DNA from: an uncultured Opitutia bacterium
GTDB lineage: Bacteria > Verrucomicrobiota > Verrucomicrobiia > Opitutales > Opitutaceae
NCBI GenBank assembly: GCA_903825285.1
Contig: CAIJZY010000055.1
Coordinates: 51,688-115,687 of the forward strand
Length of the DNA: 64,000 bases
Reading direction: 5' to 3'
Position 1 is the stretch's first letter. Every line of letters starts with the position of its first letter. Positions 9,783-18,634 of this stretch are shown here, piece by piece. Below the pieces are notes generated by a model, which saw nothing but the letters and a program-made list of their open reading frames with translations, made no database searches and was not told the DNA's origin. A program made the position numbers and the translations under genes.

Positions 9783-12485
9783 TCAAGGGGCGTCCGGCGC
9801 CGGCGCGGGCAGCTTGTCGATGCGCACCGCCGTGACCTTGTACTCCGGGGTCTTGGTGTAGCGATCCCGTTGGGAGGTCGTGATTTGGTTGAGGAAAACA
9901 CGGGCGTTGTGAAACGTCGTGTAGACCTCGCCGGGTTTGACGTTGCCGCTCATCTTGACCGGGAGATCCGCGTGGCCCTGGCGGCTGCTGAGCCGGACGA
10001 TTTCCCCTTCGGCCAGCCCCAGGCGCCCGGCGTCGGCCGGGCAGATCTGCAGGTAGTCGGTCGAGTGGAGCCGGTCGTTGGGCGTCCGCGAGGTCTGCGT
10101 GGCCGCGTTGTACTGGTAGAGGTTGCGGCCGGTGGTGAGCAGGAACGGGAACTCCGCGTTGACCAGCACCGGCGGGGGCACGAACTCGATCCGGCGCAGC
10201 GCCGTGGTCTTCCCGTGCGTGAAGTGCTCGATGTGCATGATCGGCATGCCCGGGTCGTCCTCGGTGTAGCACGGCCACTGCAGGCCGCCGACCTGGTCGA
10301 GCCGCGCGTAGCTGATGCCGGAGCCCTCGGGCCAGAGCGAGCGGACCTCGTTCCAGATCTCCTCGGCCGTGCGGTAGGCGAAGTGCTCGCCGTGCCCCAT
10401 CTCCTTCGCGACCTGGCAGACGATCTCCCAGTCGGAGCGCGCCTGGCCCTGCGGCCGCGCCGCGCCGCGCACGCGCTGGATGCGGCGCTCGCCGTTCATG
10501 AACGTGCCGTCCTTCTCGAAGGAGGAGGCCGCCGGCAGGAACACGTCGCCATACTCGCGGGCCGTCGCGTTGAGGAAGAGATCCTGCACGATCACCAGCT
10601 CGACCTGGTCCAACGCGCGCCGGGTCTCGTGCGTGTTGGGGTTCGTCATGAGGATGTCGTAGCCGATCGCCCACAGGGCCGAGAGGCGGCCCTTCGCCGC
10701 GGCGTCGAGCATGTCGATCATGTTCATCCCGGGGTGCGTCGGGACAGGGGCATGCCAGGCCTTTTCGAACTGCGGGCGGGCCTCGTCGATCGGCACGTAG
10801 CCGGCAAGCAGCTTCGGCTCGCAGCCCATGTGGGGCGCGCCCTGCACGTTGTTCTGGCCGCGGAGCGGGTTGATGCCGGTGCCGGGCTTGCCGAGGTTGC
10901 CGGTGAGCAGCGCCAGGTTGACGAGCGCGATGATGCCCTCGGTGCCCTGGATGTGCTCGGTCATGCCGAGCCCGTGCACGCTGAGCGACGGCTTGGCGGT
11001 GGCGTAGAGCCGGGCGGCCTCGCGGATCTTCGCCGCGGGCACGCCGCAGATCTTCTCCGCCTTTTCCGGCGCGAATTCCTGGATGAACTTCTGGAACTCG
11101 GCGAACTCGGTGATCCGCTCGCGCAGGAACGCCTCGTCCACCAGCCCCTCGTCGACAATGGCCGCGGCCATGGCGTTGAAGAGGACGACATTGGTGCCGG
11201 GATGCAGCTGCAGGTGCACGGTGGCAAACTGGGTCAGCTCGATCTCCCGCGGGTCAACGACGATGAGGTTGGCGCCGTGGCGGGCCGCCTGCTTGATGCG
11301 GGCGCCCGTGACGGGGTGGCCCTCGGTCGGGTTCGCGCCGCAGACCAGGATCGTGCGCGCCACCGCGATCTCGTCGAGCGAGTTGGTTGCCGCCCCGGTG
11401 CCGAGCGTCATCTTCATCGCGGCCGCCGTCGGCGAGTGGCAGACGCGCGCGCAGCAATCGATGTTGTTTGTGCCCAGCACGACCCGCGCGAACTTCTGGG
11501 CGACATAGTTCTCCTCGTTGGTGCCGCGGGCGGAGCTCAGCACACCAATGCTGTCGGGGCCGTGCTGCTTCGCGAGGGCCTGCAGGCGGCCGGCGATGTA
11601 GGGGATGACCTCGTCCCAGGTCACGTCCACCCAGACGCCGTTGCGCCGGATCATCGGCGACGTGATGCGCTCCTCGGCGTAGACATAGTCGAAGGCGTAG
11701 CGGCCCTTCACGCAGGTGTGGCCGTGGTTGCTCGGGCCGTCGGACGGCCGGATGGTGGTGATCTTGCCGTCGCGCGTGCCGACGTTCACCTCGCAGCCGG
11801 TGCCGCAATAGGAGCAGATGGTCTTGGTCCACTCGGTCGGCGTGCCGCGGGCGAGCACCGTGAGGTCCTCCAGCGCGCCCGAGGGGCACGTGTCCACGCA
11901 GGCGCCGCAGCTGACGCAGCCGCCATCGAGCAGCGTCTCGCCGTGAACGGGGAAGATGCGCGTGGCGTCGCCGCGGTTCCACGCCTTCCACACGAACTGG
12001 CCCTGGACCTCCTCGCAGATGCGGACGCAGCGGTAGCAGGTCACGCACTGCGACATGTCCACGTTGATGTACGGATGCGACGCGTCGCGCATGAACGGCT
12101 CCGCGGGCGGCGGGGCCGAGCGCGAGCCGCCGGCCTCCACGCCGTACTGGCGCAGGTAGCGGTGAAACTGCTTGTCGGGAAACTCCGCCACGGCCTCGGC
12201 GGGATAATCCGCCGCGAGCAGGCCCAGCAGCGTGCGGCGCACGCCCTCGACCGCGGGGGAGTGGGTCTGGATGTCCATCCCGTCGCGGAGCGACGTGTTG
12301 CACGCGGTGGCGAGCGCGTTCAGGCCCTTGACCTCCACGGAGCAGAGGCGGCACGAGCCGTAGGGATCGATCCGGTCGTCGTGGCACAGCGTGGGCACCT
12401 CGAGGCCGATGCGGTGCAGGGCCTCGTTGATGGTGAGCCCCTCGGGAAACTGGTGCGCCTGGCCGTTGATGGTTACTTGAAGCAT
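9783..12485 (-). CDS. fdhA: NAD-type formate dehydrogenase, molybdopterin catalytic subunit
   Basis: A 900-residue protein. It begins with a [2Fe-2S] domain (C34, C45, C48, C62), then two [4Fe-4S] motifs (CVTCYRCVRIC, CVSCGACVDTC), then the Mo/W-bis-MGD domain with its own cluster (CSYCGTGC). The active-site segment reads CCARVCHSPT: the metal ligand is Cys349, not selenocysteine. The C-terminal dinucleotide-binding domain is complete. It oxidises formate to CO2 and should pass electrons to the FdhB partner, whose 3' end overlaps this start by 13 bases. Start 12485 is preferred over upstream in-frame codons, which lie inside fdhB. No fdhD or cofactor gene is in the window. Confidence 0.93.
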   Translation of the reverse strand: MLQVTINGQAHQFPEGLTINEALHRIGLEVPTLCHDDRIDPYGSCRLCSVEVKGLNALATACNTSLRDGMDIQTHSPAVEGVRRTLLGLLAADYPAEAVAEFPDKQFHRYLRQYGVEAGGSRSAPPPAEPFMRDASHPYINVDMSQCVTCYRCVRICEEVQGQFVWKAWNRGDATRIFPVHGETLLDGGCVSCGACVDTCPSGALEDLTVLARGTPTEWTKTICSYCGTGCEVNVGTRDGKITTIRPSDGPSNHGHTCVKGRYAFDYVYAEERITSPMIRRNGVWVDVTWDEVIPYIAGRLQALAKQHGPDSIGVLSSARGTNEENYVAQKFARVVLGTNNIDCCARVCHSPTAAAMKMTLGTGAATNSLDEIAVARTILVCGANPTEGHPVTGARIKQAARHGANLIVVDPREIELTQFATVHLQLHPGTNVVLFNAMAAAIVDEGLVDEAFLRERITEFAEFQKFIQEFAPEKAEKICGVPAAKIREAARLYATAKPSLSVHGLGMTEHIQGTEGIIALVNLALLTGNLGKPGTGINPLRGQNNVQGAPHMGCEPKLLAGYVPIDEARPQFEKAWHAPVPTHPGMNMIDMLDAAAKGRLSALWAIGYDILMTNPNTHETRRALDQVELVIVQDLFLNATAREYGDVFLPAASSFEKDGTFMNGERRIQRVRGAARPQGQARSDWEIVCQVAKEMGHGEHFAYRTAEEIWNEVRSLWPEGSGISYARLDQVGGLQWPCYTEDDPGMPIMHIEHFTHGKTTALRRIEFVPPPVLVNAEFPFLLTTGRNLYQYNAATQTSRTPNDRLHSTDYLQICPADAGRLGLAEGEIVRLSSRQGHADLPVKMSGNVKPGEVYTTFHNARVFLNQITTSQRDRYTKTPEYKVTAVRIDKLPAPAPDAP

Positions 12486-13981
12486 GGCTCGATCTCCTTC
12501 GGGTAGTAGCGCAGGATGGACTCGGCGAAGCGGGCGAGGCCCGTGCCGTGGCCGCAGAGGCTGGCAAGTTTCAGCGCGGTGACGAGGTCGCGGCACTCGC
12601 GGAGGCCGTCCGCCCGCGCCGTCCCGGCCACGGCCTGCGTGAAGAGCTCCTCCACGCGCCGGCTGCCGCTACGGCAGGGGGTGCACTTGCCGCAGGACTC
12701 GTAGGCGCCGAACGCGAAGACGTGCTGCACCAGGGCGGGGATGGACGTGTGCTCGTCGAAGGCGACGATGCCGCCGTGGCCCACGCCCGCGCCGATGGCC
12801 GCCAGCTCCTCGAAGCCCAGCGGGGTGTCGAGCAGGTGCGGGGGCACCATGCCGATGATCGGCCCGCCGATCAGGAGGCCCTTCAGCTGCGCGCCGCCGC
12901 GCAGGCCGCCGCCCAGCTCCTCGACGATGTGCCGGACGGTGACGCCGAACTCGACCTCATAGAGGCCGGGCCGGACAAAGAGCGAGTTGAGCGAGAGCGC
13001 CTTGGTGCCGCGGCTCTTGGAGAAGCCGAGGGCGGCGTAGGCCTCGCCGCCGTGCGCGACGATCCACGGGATGGTCACGAGCGTCTCGACGTTGTTGAGC
13101 AGCGTCGGCCGGCCGAACAGGCCCTTCTCGGTCGGATACGGCGGGCGCGCCATCACCTCGGGCCGCCGGCCCTCGATGGAGCGCAGCAGCGAGGTCTCCT
13201 CGCCGCAGACATAGCTGCCGTGGCCGACGTACAGCTCGAGCTCGAACGCGAAGGCCGTGCCGCCGACGCGCGGGCCGAGCCAGCCGGCCGCCCGCGCCTC
13301 GGCCAGCGCGGCGCGCAGCACCGTGGCCGCCAGCGGATATTCGGCGCGGACGTAAATGTAGCCCTGGCTGGCGCCGACCGCGTACGCGGCGAGCACCATG
13401 CCCTCGATGAGGCGATGCGGGTCGTCCTCCATCAGGTAGCGGTCGATGTACGCGCCGGCGTCGCCCTCGTCGGCGTTGGCCACGACGTACTTCACGCCCG
13501 CCGGCTGCTGGGCGACGGCCCGCCACTTGCGGCCCGTGGGAAAACCCGCGCCACCGCGGCCGCGAAGCGACGAGACCTCCACCGCCGCGAGCACGCGCTC
13601 GGCGGGCAGCTTCAGCGCCGCGGCCAGGGCCTCGTAGCCGCCTTGCCGGCGAGAATCGGCCAGCGAGCGGGCGCCGCCCGCCGCGAGGCGGCCGAGCACG
13701 ATGCCGTGGGGCGAGCACACCTTGACCGGCGGACGCGGCCGGTGCTGGCCCTTGGCGGGCGCCGCGAAGCATTCGCCGAGGCAGTAGACTTTCGGATTGT
13801 TCTGCTCGGCCTCCTCCCACCGCGCCGGATTGAAGTGTTTCGCCGCAAAGCAGGCCGTGCCCTGGCAGGCCTTGCCGCAGTGCTCCCCTGCCCCGAGATG
13901 ATAGAACGACATCACATCATCGGGAATCGGGTGCGCGCCCTTGGCTCCGTGGGCGAGGGGCAGGGGGAAGGAGGTTTTCAT
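12473..13981 (-). CDS. fdhB: Formate dehydrogenase NADH-linked flavin subunit (NuoF/FdsB-like)
   Basis: A 502-residue protein. The NuoF core has the FMN/NADH loop GRGGAGFPTGRKW (about residue 140), CGEETSLLRSIEG and the [4Fe-4S] motif CGKCTPCRSG near the C-terminus. The first 75 residues carry CQGTAC (C39, C44) and CLGEC (C67, C71), the C-x4-C and C-x3-C pattern of the NuoE [2Fe-2S] domain, but spaced more closely than in full NuoE. It links formate oxidation to NAD+. It is the first gene of the fdh pair, preceded by a hairpin leader (14000-14018). Confidence 0.92.
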   Translation of the reverse strand: MKTSFPLPLAHGAKGAHPIPDDVMSFYHLGAGEHCGKACQGTACFAAKHFNPARWEEAEQNNPKVYCLGECFAAPAKGQHRPRPPVKVCSPHGIVLGRLAAGGARSLADSRRQGGYEALAAALKLPAERVLAAVEVSSLRGRGGAGFPTGRKWRAVAQQPAGVKYVVANADEGDAGAYIDRYLMEDDPHRLIEGMVLAAYAVGASQGYIYVRAEYPLAATVLRAALAEARAAGWLGPRVGGTAFAFELELYVGHGSYVCGEETSLLRSIEGRRPEVMARPPYPTEKGLFGRPTLLNNVETLVTIPWIVAHGGEAYAALGFSKSRGTKALSLNSLFVRPGLYEVEFGVTVRHIVEELGGGLRGGAQLKGLLIGGPIIGMVPPHLLDTPLGFEELAAIGAGVGHGGIVAFDEHTSIPALVQHVFAFGAYESCGKCTPCRSGSRRVEELFTQAVAGTARADGLRECRDLVTALKLASLCGHGTGLARFAESILRYYPKEIEPCFK

Positions 13982-13999
13982 GTCGCGGCTGGGGCGGGA

Positions 14000-14027
14000 G
14001 CCGGAGGGAGACTCCGGCCCAAAAAAA
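14000..14027 (-). promoter_or_regulatory. T-run and hairpin in the leader of the fdh operon
   Basis: On the minus strand a run of seven T (14027-14021) is followed by a perfect 7-bp stem GCCGGAG / CTCCGGC with a 5-nt loop (14018-14000). It ends 18 bases before the fdhB start, where no purine-rich ribosome-binding site is seen. It could affect translation start or bind a regulator. The T-run precedes the stem in the transcribed direction, so it is not a terminator for this strand. Confidence 0.4.
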
Positions 14028-14157
14028 TTGCGCGCCGCCCTCGCAACTTCAATCCCAGACCACTGCGGATCCCCCGCCCGGGGCGAACAATCATTGCCCG
14101 GCCCGCGCTTTCCTTTTGGCCGAAACCGGCGTAAACTGCGGTCAACCCAAGGCCCCC

Positions 14158-14430
14158 ATGATTTCCAACCTGTTTCAGCTCATCGCGCGCCGACCGCCGG
14201 CCGGGGTCGAGCCCGGGTTCGTGGAGGACGTGCACGTCTCCCGCCAAAGCCCGCGCGACCTGCGCACCGAGCGGATCCTCCTGATCGGCTGGGTGCTGAT
14301 CCTGTGCAAGAGCTTCCTGGTGATCTGGCTCGTGGACAAGTACCACCTGACCTTCAACGCCAACTGGGTCATCATCCCCACGGTGACCGCCGCCCTGCTC
14401 TGCACCGCGGTGTATTTCTGGCGCGACTAG
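14158..14430 (+). CDS. Small two-helix membrane protein, function unknown
   Basis: A 90-residue protein from ATG 14158. The upstream in-frame ATG at 14116 adds residues that look random. After a soluble start (residues 1-42) two hydrophobic helices follow at about 45-65 (ILLIGWVLILCKSFLVIWL) and 70-88. It diverges from the fdh operon. No family is recognised; the clear membrane pattern and ordinary codon use support a real gene. Confidence 0.6.
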   Translation: MISNLFQLIARRPPAGVEPGFVEDVHVSRQSPRDLRTERILLIGWVLILCKSFLVIWLVDKYHLTFNANWVIIPTVTAALLCTAVYFWRD

Positions 14431-14511
14431 CGCGGCGGACGCCCCCGGGCCGGCTGCAAAAAGTCGCAATTCATCCTTCGTAAATCGCCGTTTTTTTGGT
14501 TTCCTCCCGGC

Positions 14512-14964
14512 ATGCCCAACGTGCCCGGACTGCGCAGCCCCTACGTCAAGGTCGGTCGTCTCGTGTATTTCGGCCGGATGCTCGACAAGATCCGCCTCCA
14601 TGCCCGCGGCGCTTTGCCCGCGGCCGACTACGCCGCCAACCTCGGCAAGGGGTTTGACGGCCGCTGCTGCAGCTTTCTCCGCGTCGCCTATGAGGACCTC
14701 CGCGCCCAGGTCCTGGCCGGCAAGCTCAGCGACGAGCAGCTGCTCGCCTGGGCGTTCGAGCGCGGCGGCGCCCGCACCGACGAGGAATGCGAGGTGTGGA
14801 GCGGCTTCATGATGAAGCGCGGCTGGCGCGATGGCGGCGCCGAGGTCCTCGCCAAGCGCATCAAGGAGAGCCAGCTCGAGGGCCAGCCCGTCATGACGAT
14901 GTTCGACTACCTCGACTTCGACGAGGGCCGGGATCCCGTCGCCACGAAGGCCTGGAGCAGCTGA
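14512..14964 (+). CDS. DUF5069 domain protein
   Basis: A 150-residue soluble protein of the DUF5069 family, function unknown. Recognisable parts are the start PGLRSPYVKVGRLVYFGRML, ARGALPAADYAANLGKGFD, and the end DYLDFDEGRDP. A second, diverged member lies at 36367-36837 (LPASYAKNYKRGLDRF, LIDFDEGR). The gluconokinase gene begins 13 bases downstream, so the two may be co-transcribed with the acylase gene. Confidence 0.82.
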   Translation: MPNVPGLRSPYVKVGRLVYFGRMLDKIRLHARGALPAADYAANLGKGFDGRCCSFLRVAYEDLRAQVLAGKLSDEQLLAWAFERGGARTDEECEVWSGFMMKRGWRDGGAEVLAKRIKESQLEGQPVMTMFDYLDFDEGRDPVATKAWSS

Positions 14965-14977
14965 GCCGGACCAGGCC

Positions 14978-15463
14978 ATGGTCATCGTCCTCATGGGCGT
15001 TGCCGGCAGCGGCAAAACCACCATCGGGCAGCAGCTCGCGGGGGAACTCGGCTGGGACTTTGCCGACGCCGACCAGTTTCACCCGCCCGCGAACGTGGCC
15101 AAGATGAGCGTCGGCCAGGCGCTCGACGACACCGACCGCGCCCCGTGGCTCGCCGCGCTCCGCGCCCACATTGACGCGCAGCTCGCGGCTGGCCGCGACG
15201 CGATCGTCACCTGCAGCGCCCTCAAGCAGCGGTACCGCGATGTCCTCGTCGCCGATCCCGCCCGTGTGAAGCTGGTCTACCTGAAGGGCTCGCGCGACAT
15301 CCTCTGGTCGCGCCTCACCGGCCGCCAGGGACACTTCATGAAGCCCGCCATGCTGGAGAGCCAGCTCGCGGCGCTGGAGGAGCCGGCTGACGCGCTGGTC
15401 GTCGACGTCGCCGGCCGGCCCGAGGAGATCATCGCCACCATCCGCCAACGCCTGCGGCCATGA
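14978..15463 (+). CDS. gntK: Gluconokinase
   Basis: A 161-residue P-loop kinase with Walker A GVAGSGKTT at residues 7-15, DADQFHPPANVAKM (substrate-binding region), LDDTDRAPWL, CSALKQRYRD and GHFMKPAMLESQLAALE, all standard for GntK. It phosphorylates gluconate to 6-phosphogluconate for the pentose-phosphate or Entner-Doudoroff route. It overlaps the penicillin-acylase-type gene by ATGA. Confidence 0.93.
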   Translation: MVIVLMGVAGSGKTTIGQQLAGELGWDFADADQFHPPANVAKMSVGQALDDTDRAPWLAALRAHIDAQLAAGRDAIVTCSALKQRYRDVLVADPARVKLVYLKGSRDILWSRLTGRQGHFMKPAMLESQLAALEEPADALVVDVAGRPEEIIATIRQRLRP

Positions 15464-17877
15464 GCTCCCCCGCCGGCCATCGCTTCCGTCTGCTCGCCAG
15501 CGTGCTCAGCGTGCTTGGGCTGCTGCTGGCCGTCGCCGTCGGCTGGTTCTACCGGGAAATGCGCGCCAGCCTGCCACGCCTCGACGGCTCCGCGGCCCTG
15601 CCTGGGCTCGCGGCACCCGTGACGGTGGCACGCGACGACCTGGGCGTGCCGCTCGTGCGCGGCACCTCCCGCAACGACGTCGCCCGGGCCCTCGGCTACA
15701 TCCACGCCCAGGACCGCTTTTTCCAGATGGATCTCCTGCGCCGGCGCAGCGCGGGCGAGCTCGCCGAGCTGTTCGGCCCGCGCCTGCTGTCGGCCGACCG
15801 GAACACGCGCGTGCACGGCTTCCGCCGGCTGGCCGCGCAGGTGGTGGCCCGGCTCGGGCCCGTGGACCGCGCCCTCCTTGAGAGCTACACGGCCGGCGTC
15901 AACGCCGGCCTGGCCGCGCTGGGGCAGAAGCCGTTCGAGTACCTTGCGCTGCGCACCACGCCCCGGCCGTGGCAGGCCGAGGACTGCGTCCTCATCATCT
16001 ATTCGATGACGCTCGACCTGCAGGACTCGACCGGCACGTACGAGCAGATCCTCGCCACGCTGCGCGACCAGCTCGGCTTTGACGGACTGGCGTTCTTCGC
16101 GCCGATCGCGCTGCCCGACGACGCCGCGCTCGACGGCTCGACCGGCACACTCGCGCCGATTCCCTCGGCCAAGATCCTCGACCTCCGCCAGTCCGCCGGC
16201 ACCGCCGTCCTGCCCGGCGTCGCCCGCGCGGTCGCCGCCGCCGAGCCCGCGCGTGACCCCGAGGCCCTCCCCGGCAGCAACAGCTTTGCCCTGGCCGGCA
16301 CGCACACGGCGAACGGCGGCGCGCTCCTCGCCAACGACCCCCACCTCGATTTGGCCGTGCCCAACATCTGGTACCGCGCCGAGCTCGAGTGGACGAGCCC
16401 CGCGCCGTGCCGCATCGTGGGCGTCACGCTGCCCGGCCTGCCCGTGGTCGTCATCGGCAGCAACGGCCATGTGGCTTGGGGCCTCACCGACGCCTTCGCC
16501 GACACGAGCGACGTGGTCGCGATCGAGATCAACCCCATCGACCACTCGCTCTACAAGCTGCCCGGCCGCGATGAGCTCATTCCCATTGAGCAGCGCCGGG
16601 AGACGATCGCGGTGAAGGGCCAGGCCCCCGAGACCATCGAGGTGCCCTGGACCCACTGGGGCCCCGTGATCGGCACCAGCCCCCGCGGCCGGCCGCTCGC
16701 CTTCCACTGGCTCGCCGACGATCCGTCGGCCACCAACCTGGCCTTCTTCGAGCTCTGTTATGCGCGCGATGTGGCGGACGCCGTCGCCATGGCCCACCGC
16801 GCCGGCATGCCCGCGAATAATTTCTTGGTGGCGGACGCCTCTGGCCAGATCGCCTGGACCGTCATCGGCCGCCTGCCGAAGCGGGTCGGCTTCGACGGCC
16901 GCCTGCCCACCACGTGGAGCTTCGGCGACCGGCGCTGGGACGGATTCTTGCCGCCGGACCAGGTGCCGGTGGTGCTGGCGCCCGCCAGCGGCCGGCTCTG
17001 GACGGCGAACAACCGCCCGGTCGGCGGCCCCGCGCTCGCGCTCCTCGGCGACGGCGGCTACTCCAACCCCGCGCGCGCCGCGCAGATCCGCGATGACCTC
17101 GCGACCCTTGAGCACGCGACGCCCCGGGACCTGCGGGCGATCCAGCTTGACGACCGCGCCCTGTTCCTCGCGGGCTGGCAGCAGCGCCTCCTGGCCGTGC
17201 TGACCCCGGCGGCGATCGCCCAGCACCCGGCCCGGGCGGAGTTGCGCCGGCTCGTGGAGCACTGGGAAGGCCACGCCAGCATCGACTCGGTGAGCTACCA
17301 GCTCGTGCGCACGTTCCGCCTCAAGACCGCGGAGCTGGTCTTCACGCCGATCTTCGAGGGCTGTGTGGACGCCCTGCCCAGCTTCGACTGGCACCGCCTC
17401 CATTACGAGGCGCCGCTGCAGGCGCTGCTGCGGGTAAAGCCGCCGCACCTGCTCAGCCCGCATTACGCGAGCTGGGAGGACCTGCAGCTCGCCGCGGCCG
17501 ATGCCGTCTTGGCCGAGCTGGACCAGCAGGGCGTGGTGCTTGAGCGGGCCACCTGGGGCCGGCGCAACACCGCGCGCATCCTTCATCCGTTCTCCCGCAT
17601 GCTGCCGGCGTGGCTCACCAGCTGGCTGAACATGCCCGCCGATCAGCTGCCGGGCGACAACGACATGCCGCGCGTGCAGACGCCCTACTTCGGCGCCAGC
17701 ATGCGCATGGTGGTTTCTCCCGGCCATGAGGACGAGGGCCTGCTGCACATGTCTGGCGGCCAGAGCGGGCATCCCCTCTCGCCCTACTTCCGCGCCGGCC
17801 ATGAAGCGTGGGTCAAGGGCGAGCCCACGCCGCTCCTCCCCGGCGCCGCCGTGCACACGCTGGTCCTGCAGCCCTAG
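15460..17877 (+). CDS. Penicillin acylase family N-terminal-nucleophile hydrolase (S45)
   Basis: An 805-residue protein with an N-terminal hydrophobic anchor or signal (about residues 8-28), then the alpha region (GYIHAQDRFFQMDLLRRRSAG) and the autocleavage site at GSNSFALAG, giving Ser273 as the probable N-terminal nucleophile of the beta chain. The beta chain contains ANDPHL, GSNGHVAWGLT and the conserved end with GGQSGHP. Family members hydrolyse amide bonds of N-acyl compounds such as penicillins, acyl-homoserine lactones or lipopeptides; the substrate here is unknown. It probably acts in the periplasm. It shares an ATGA overlap with gntK. Confidence 0.88.
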   Translation: MSSPAGHRFRLLASVLSVLGLLLAVAVGWFYREMRASLPRLDGSAALPGLAAPVTVARDDLGVPLVRGTSRNDVARALGYIHAQDRFFQMDLLRRRSAGELAELFGPRLLSADRNTRVHGFRRLAAQVVARLGPVDRALLESYTAGVNAGLAALGQKPFEYLALRTTPRPWQAEDCVLIIYSMTLDLQDSTGTYEQILATLRDQLGFDGLAFFAPIALPDDAALDGSTGTLAPIPSAKILDLRQSAGTAVLPGVARAVAAAEPARDPEALPGSNSFALAGTHTANGGALLANDPHLDLAVPNIWYRAELEWTSPAPCRIVGVTLPGLPVVVIGSNGHVAWGLTDAFADTSDVVAIEINPIDHSLYKLPGRDELIPIEQRRETIAVKGQAPETIEVPWTHWGPVIGTSPRGRPLAFHWLADDPSATNLAFFELCYARDVADAVAMAHRAGMPANNFLVADASGQIAWTVIGRLPKRVGFDGRLPTTWSFGDRRWDGFLPPDQVPVVLAPASGRLWTANNRPVGGPALALLGDGGYSNPARAAQIRDDLATLEHATPRDLRAIQLDDRALFLAGWQQRLLAVLTPAAIAQHPARAELRRLVEHWEGHASIDSVSYQLVRTFRLKTAELVFTPIFEGCVDALPSFDWHRLHYEAPLQALLRVKPPHLLSPHYASWEDLQLAAADAVLAELDQQGVVLERATWGRRNTARILHPFSRMLPAWLTSWLNMPADQLPGDNDMPRVQTPYFGASMRMVVSPGHEDEGLLHMSGGQSGHPLSPYFRAGHEAWVKGEPTPLLPGAAVHTLVLQP

Positions 17878-17885
17878 CGGTTGGG

Positions 17886-17969
17886 AAATCCGAAGCGCAA
17901 AATTCGAAATTCGAGGGAGAGATTTCTGGATCACCCGTCCTCGAATTTAGGATTTTCGCCTTCGAATTT
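17886..17969. repeat. Intergenic inverted repeat, ATTCGAA-type words
   Basis: Arms 17886-17916 and 17939-17969, 31 nt each, match at 25 of 31 positions when one is reverse-complemented. Each is built from related AAATCCGAA / AAATTCGAA words. It starts nine bases after the acylase stop, is AT-rich, and ends 47 bases before the upp start. No gene is inside it. Confidence 0.75.
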
Positions 17970-18016
17970 TATCAGCGGTGTTTGCCAAGCCCGGCCCGCG
18001 CGGTCCAAGCTGCGTC

Positions 18017-18634
18017 ATGCTCCACGTCCTTGATCACCCCCTCGCGGCGCACGTGATCACCCACCTGCGCGACAAGACGACCAAGCCGGCCACGTTCCGC
18101 ACGCTCTGCTACCAGATCAGCCTCCTCCTGGCCGTCGAGGCCACGCGCACCCTGCCCACGGTGGAAAAGGCGATCGAGACGCCGCTCGAGGCGCTGACGG
18201 GCCGCGTGCTGCCCGCCGAGCCGCTGGTGGTCGTGCCGATCCTCCGCGCCGGGCTGGGGATGGTGCAGCCGTTCCTGGACATCTTTCCCGACGTGAGCGT
18301 CGGCTACATCGGCCTCGAGCGCGACCACACCACGGCCATCGCCCGCAGCTACTACTGCAAGCTGCCGCCGCTCGCCGGCCGCCGGGTGCTGCTCGTCGAC
18401 CCGATGCTCGCCACCGGCGGGTCGGCGGTGAAGGCCATCGACGTCATCCGCGCGCAGGGCGGCGCCGATGTCACCCTGGTGAGCATCGTGAGCTCGCCGG
18501 AGGGCGTGGCCGAGGTCGTGGCGCACTACCCGAAGCTGCCCATCTTCACCGCGGCGCTCGACCGGGAGCTGAATGCGCGGAAATACATCCTGCCGGGCCT
18601 CGGCGACTTTGGCGACCGGCTCTATGGCACATGA
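18017..18634 (+). CDS. upp: Uracil phosphoribosyltransferase
   Basis: A 205-residue protein from ATG 18017. The PRPP-binding motif VLLVDPMLATGGSA, the flexible loop region VVPILRAGLGMV and the C-terminal uracil-binding end (YILPGLGDFGDRLYGT) are complete. It salvages uracil to UMP. An earlier in-frame ATG (17978) would add 13 residues absent from the family. The methyltransferase-like gene overlaps its last codons. Confidence 0.95.
   Translation: MLHVLDHPLAAHVITHLRDKTTKPATFRTLCYQISLLLAVEATRTLPTVEKAIETPLEALTGRVLPAEPLVVVPILRAGLGMVQPFLDIFPDVSVGYIGLERDHTTAIARSYYCKLPPLAGRRVLLVDPMLATGGSAVKAIDVIRAQGGADVTLVSIVSSPEGVAEVVAHYPKLPIFTAALDRELNARKYILPGLGDFGDRLYGT

Noticed and set aside
11430..11460. Selenocysteine in formate dehydrogenase
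   Set aside because: The active-site codon reads TGC (Cys349); no in-frame TGA is present.
9534..12506. A 990-residue open frame on the plus strand
   Set aside because: It is antisense to fdhA and the DUF3016 gene and shows the low-complexity pattern of a shadow frame.
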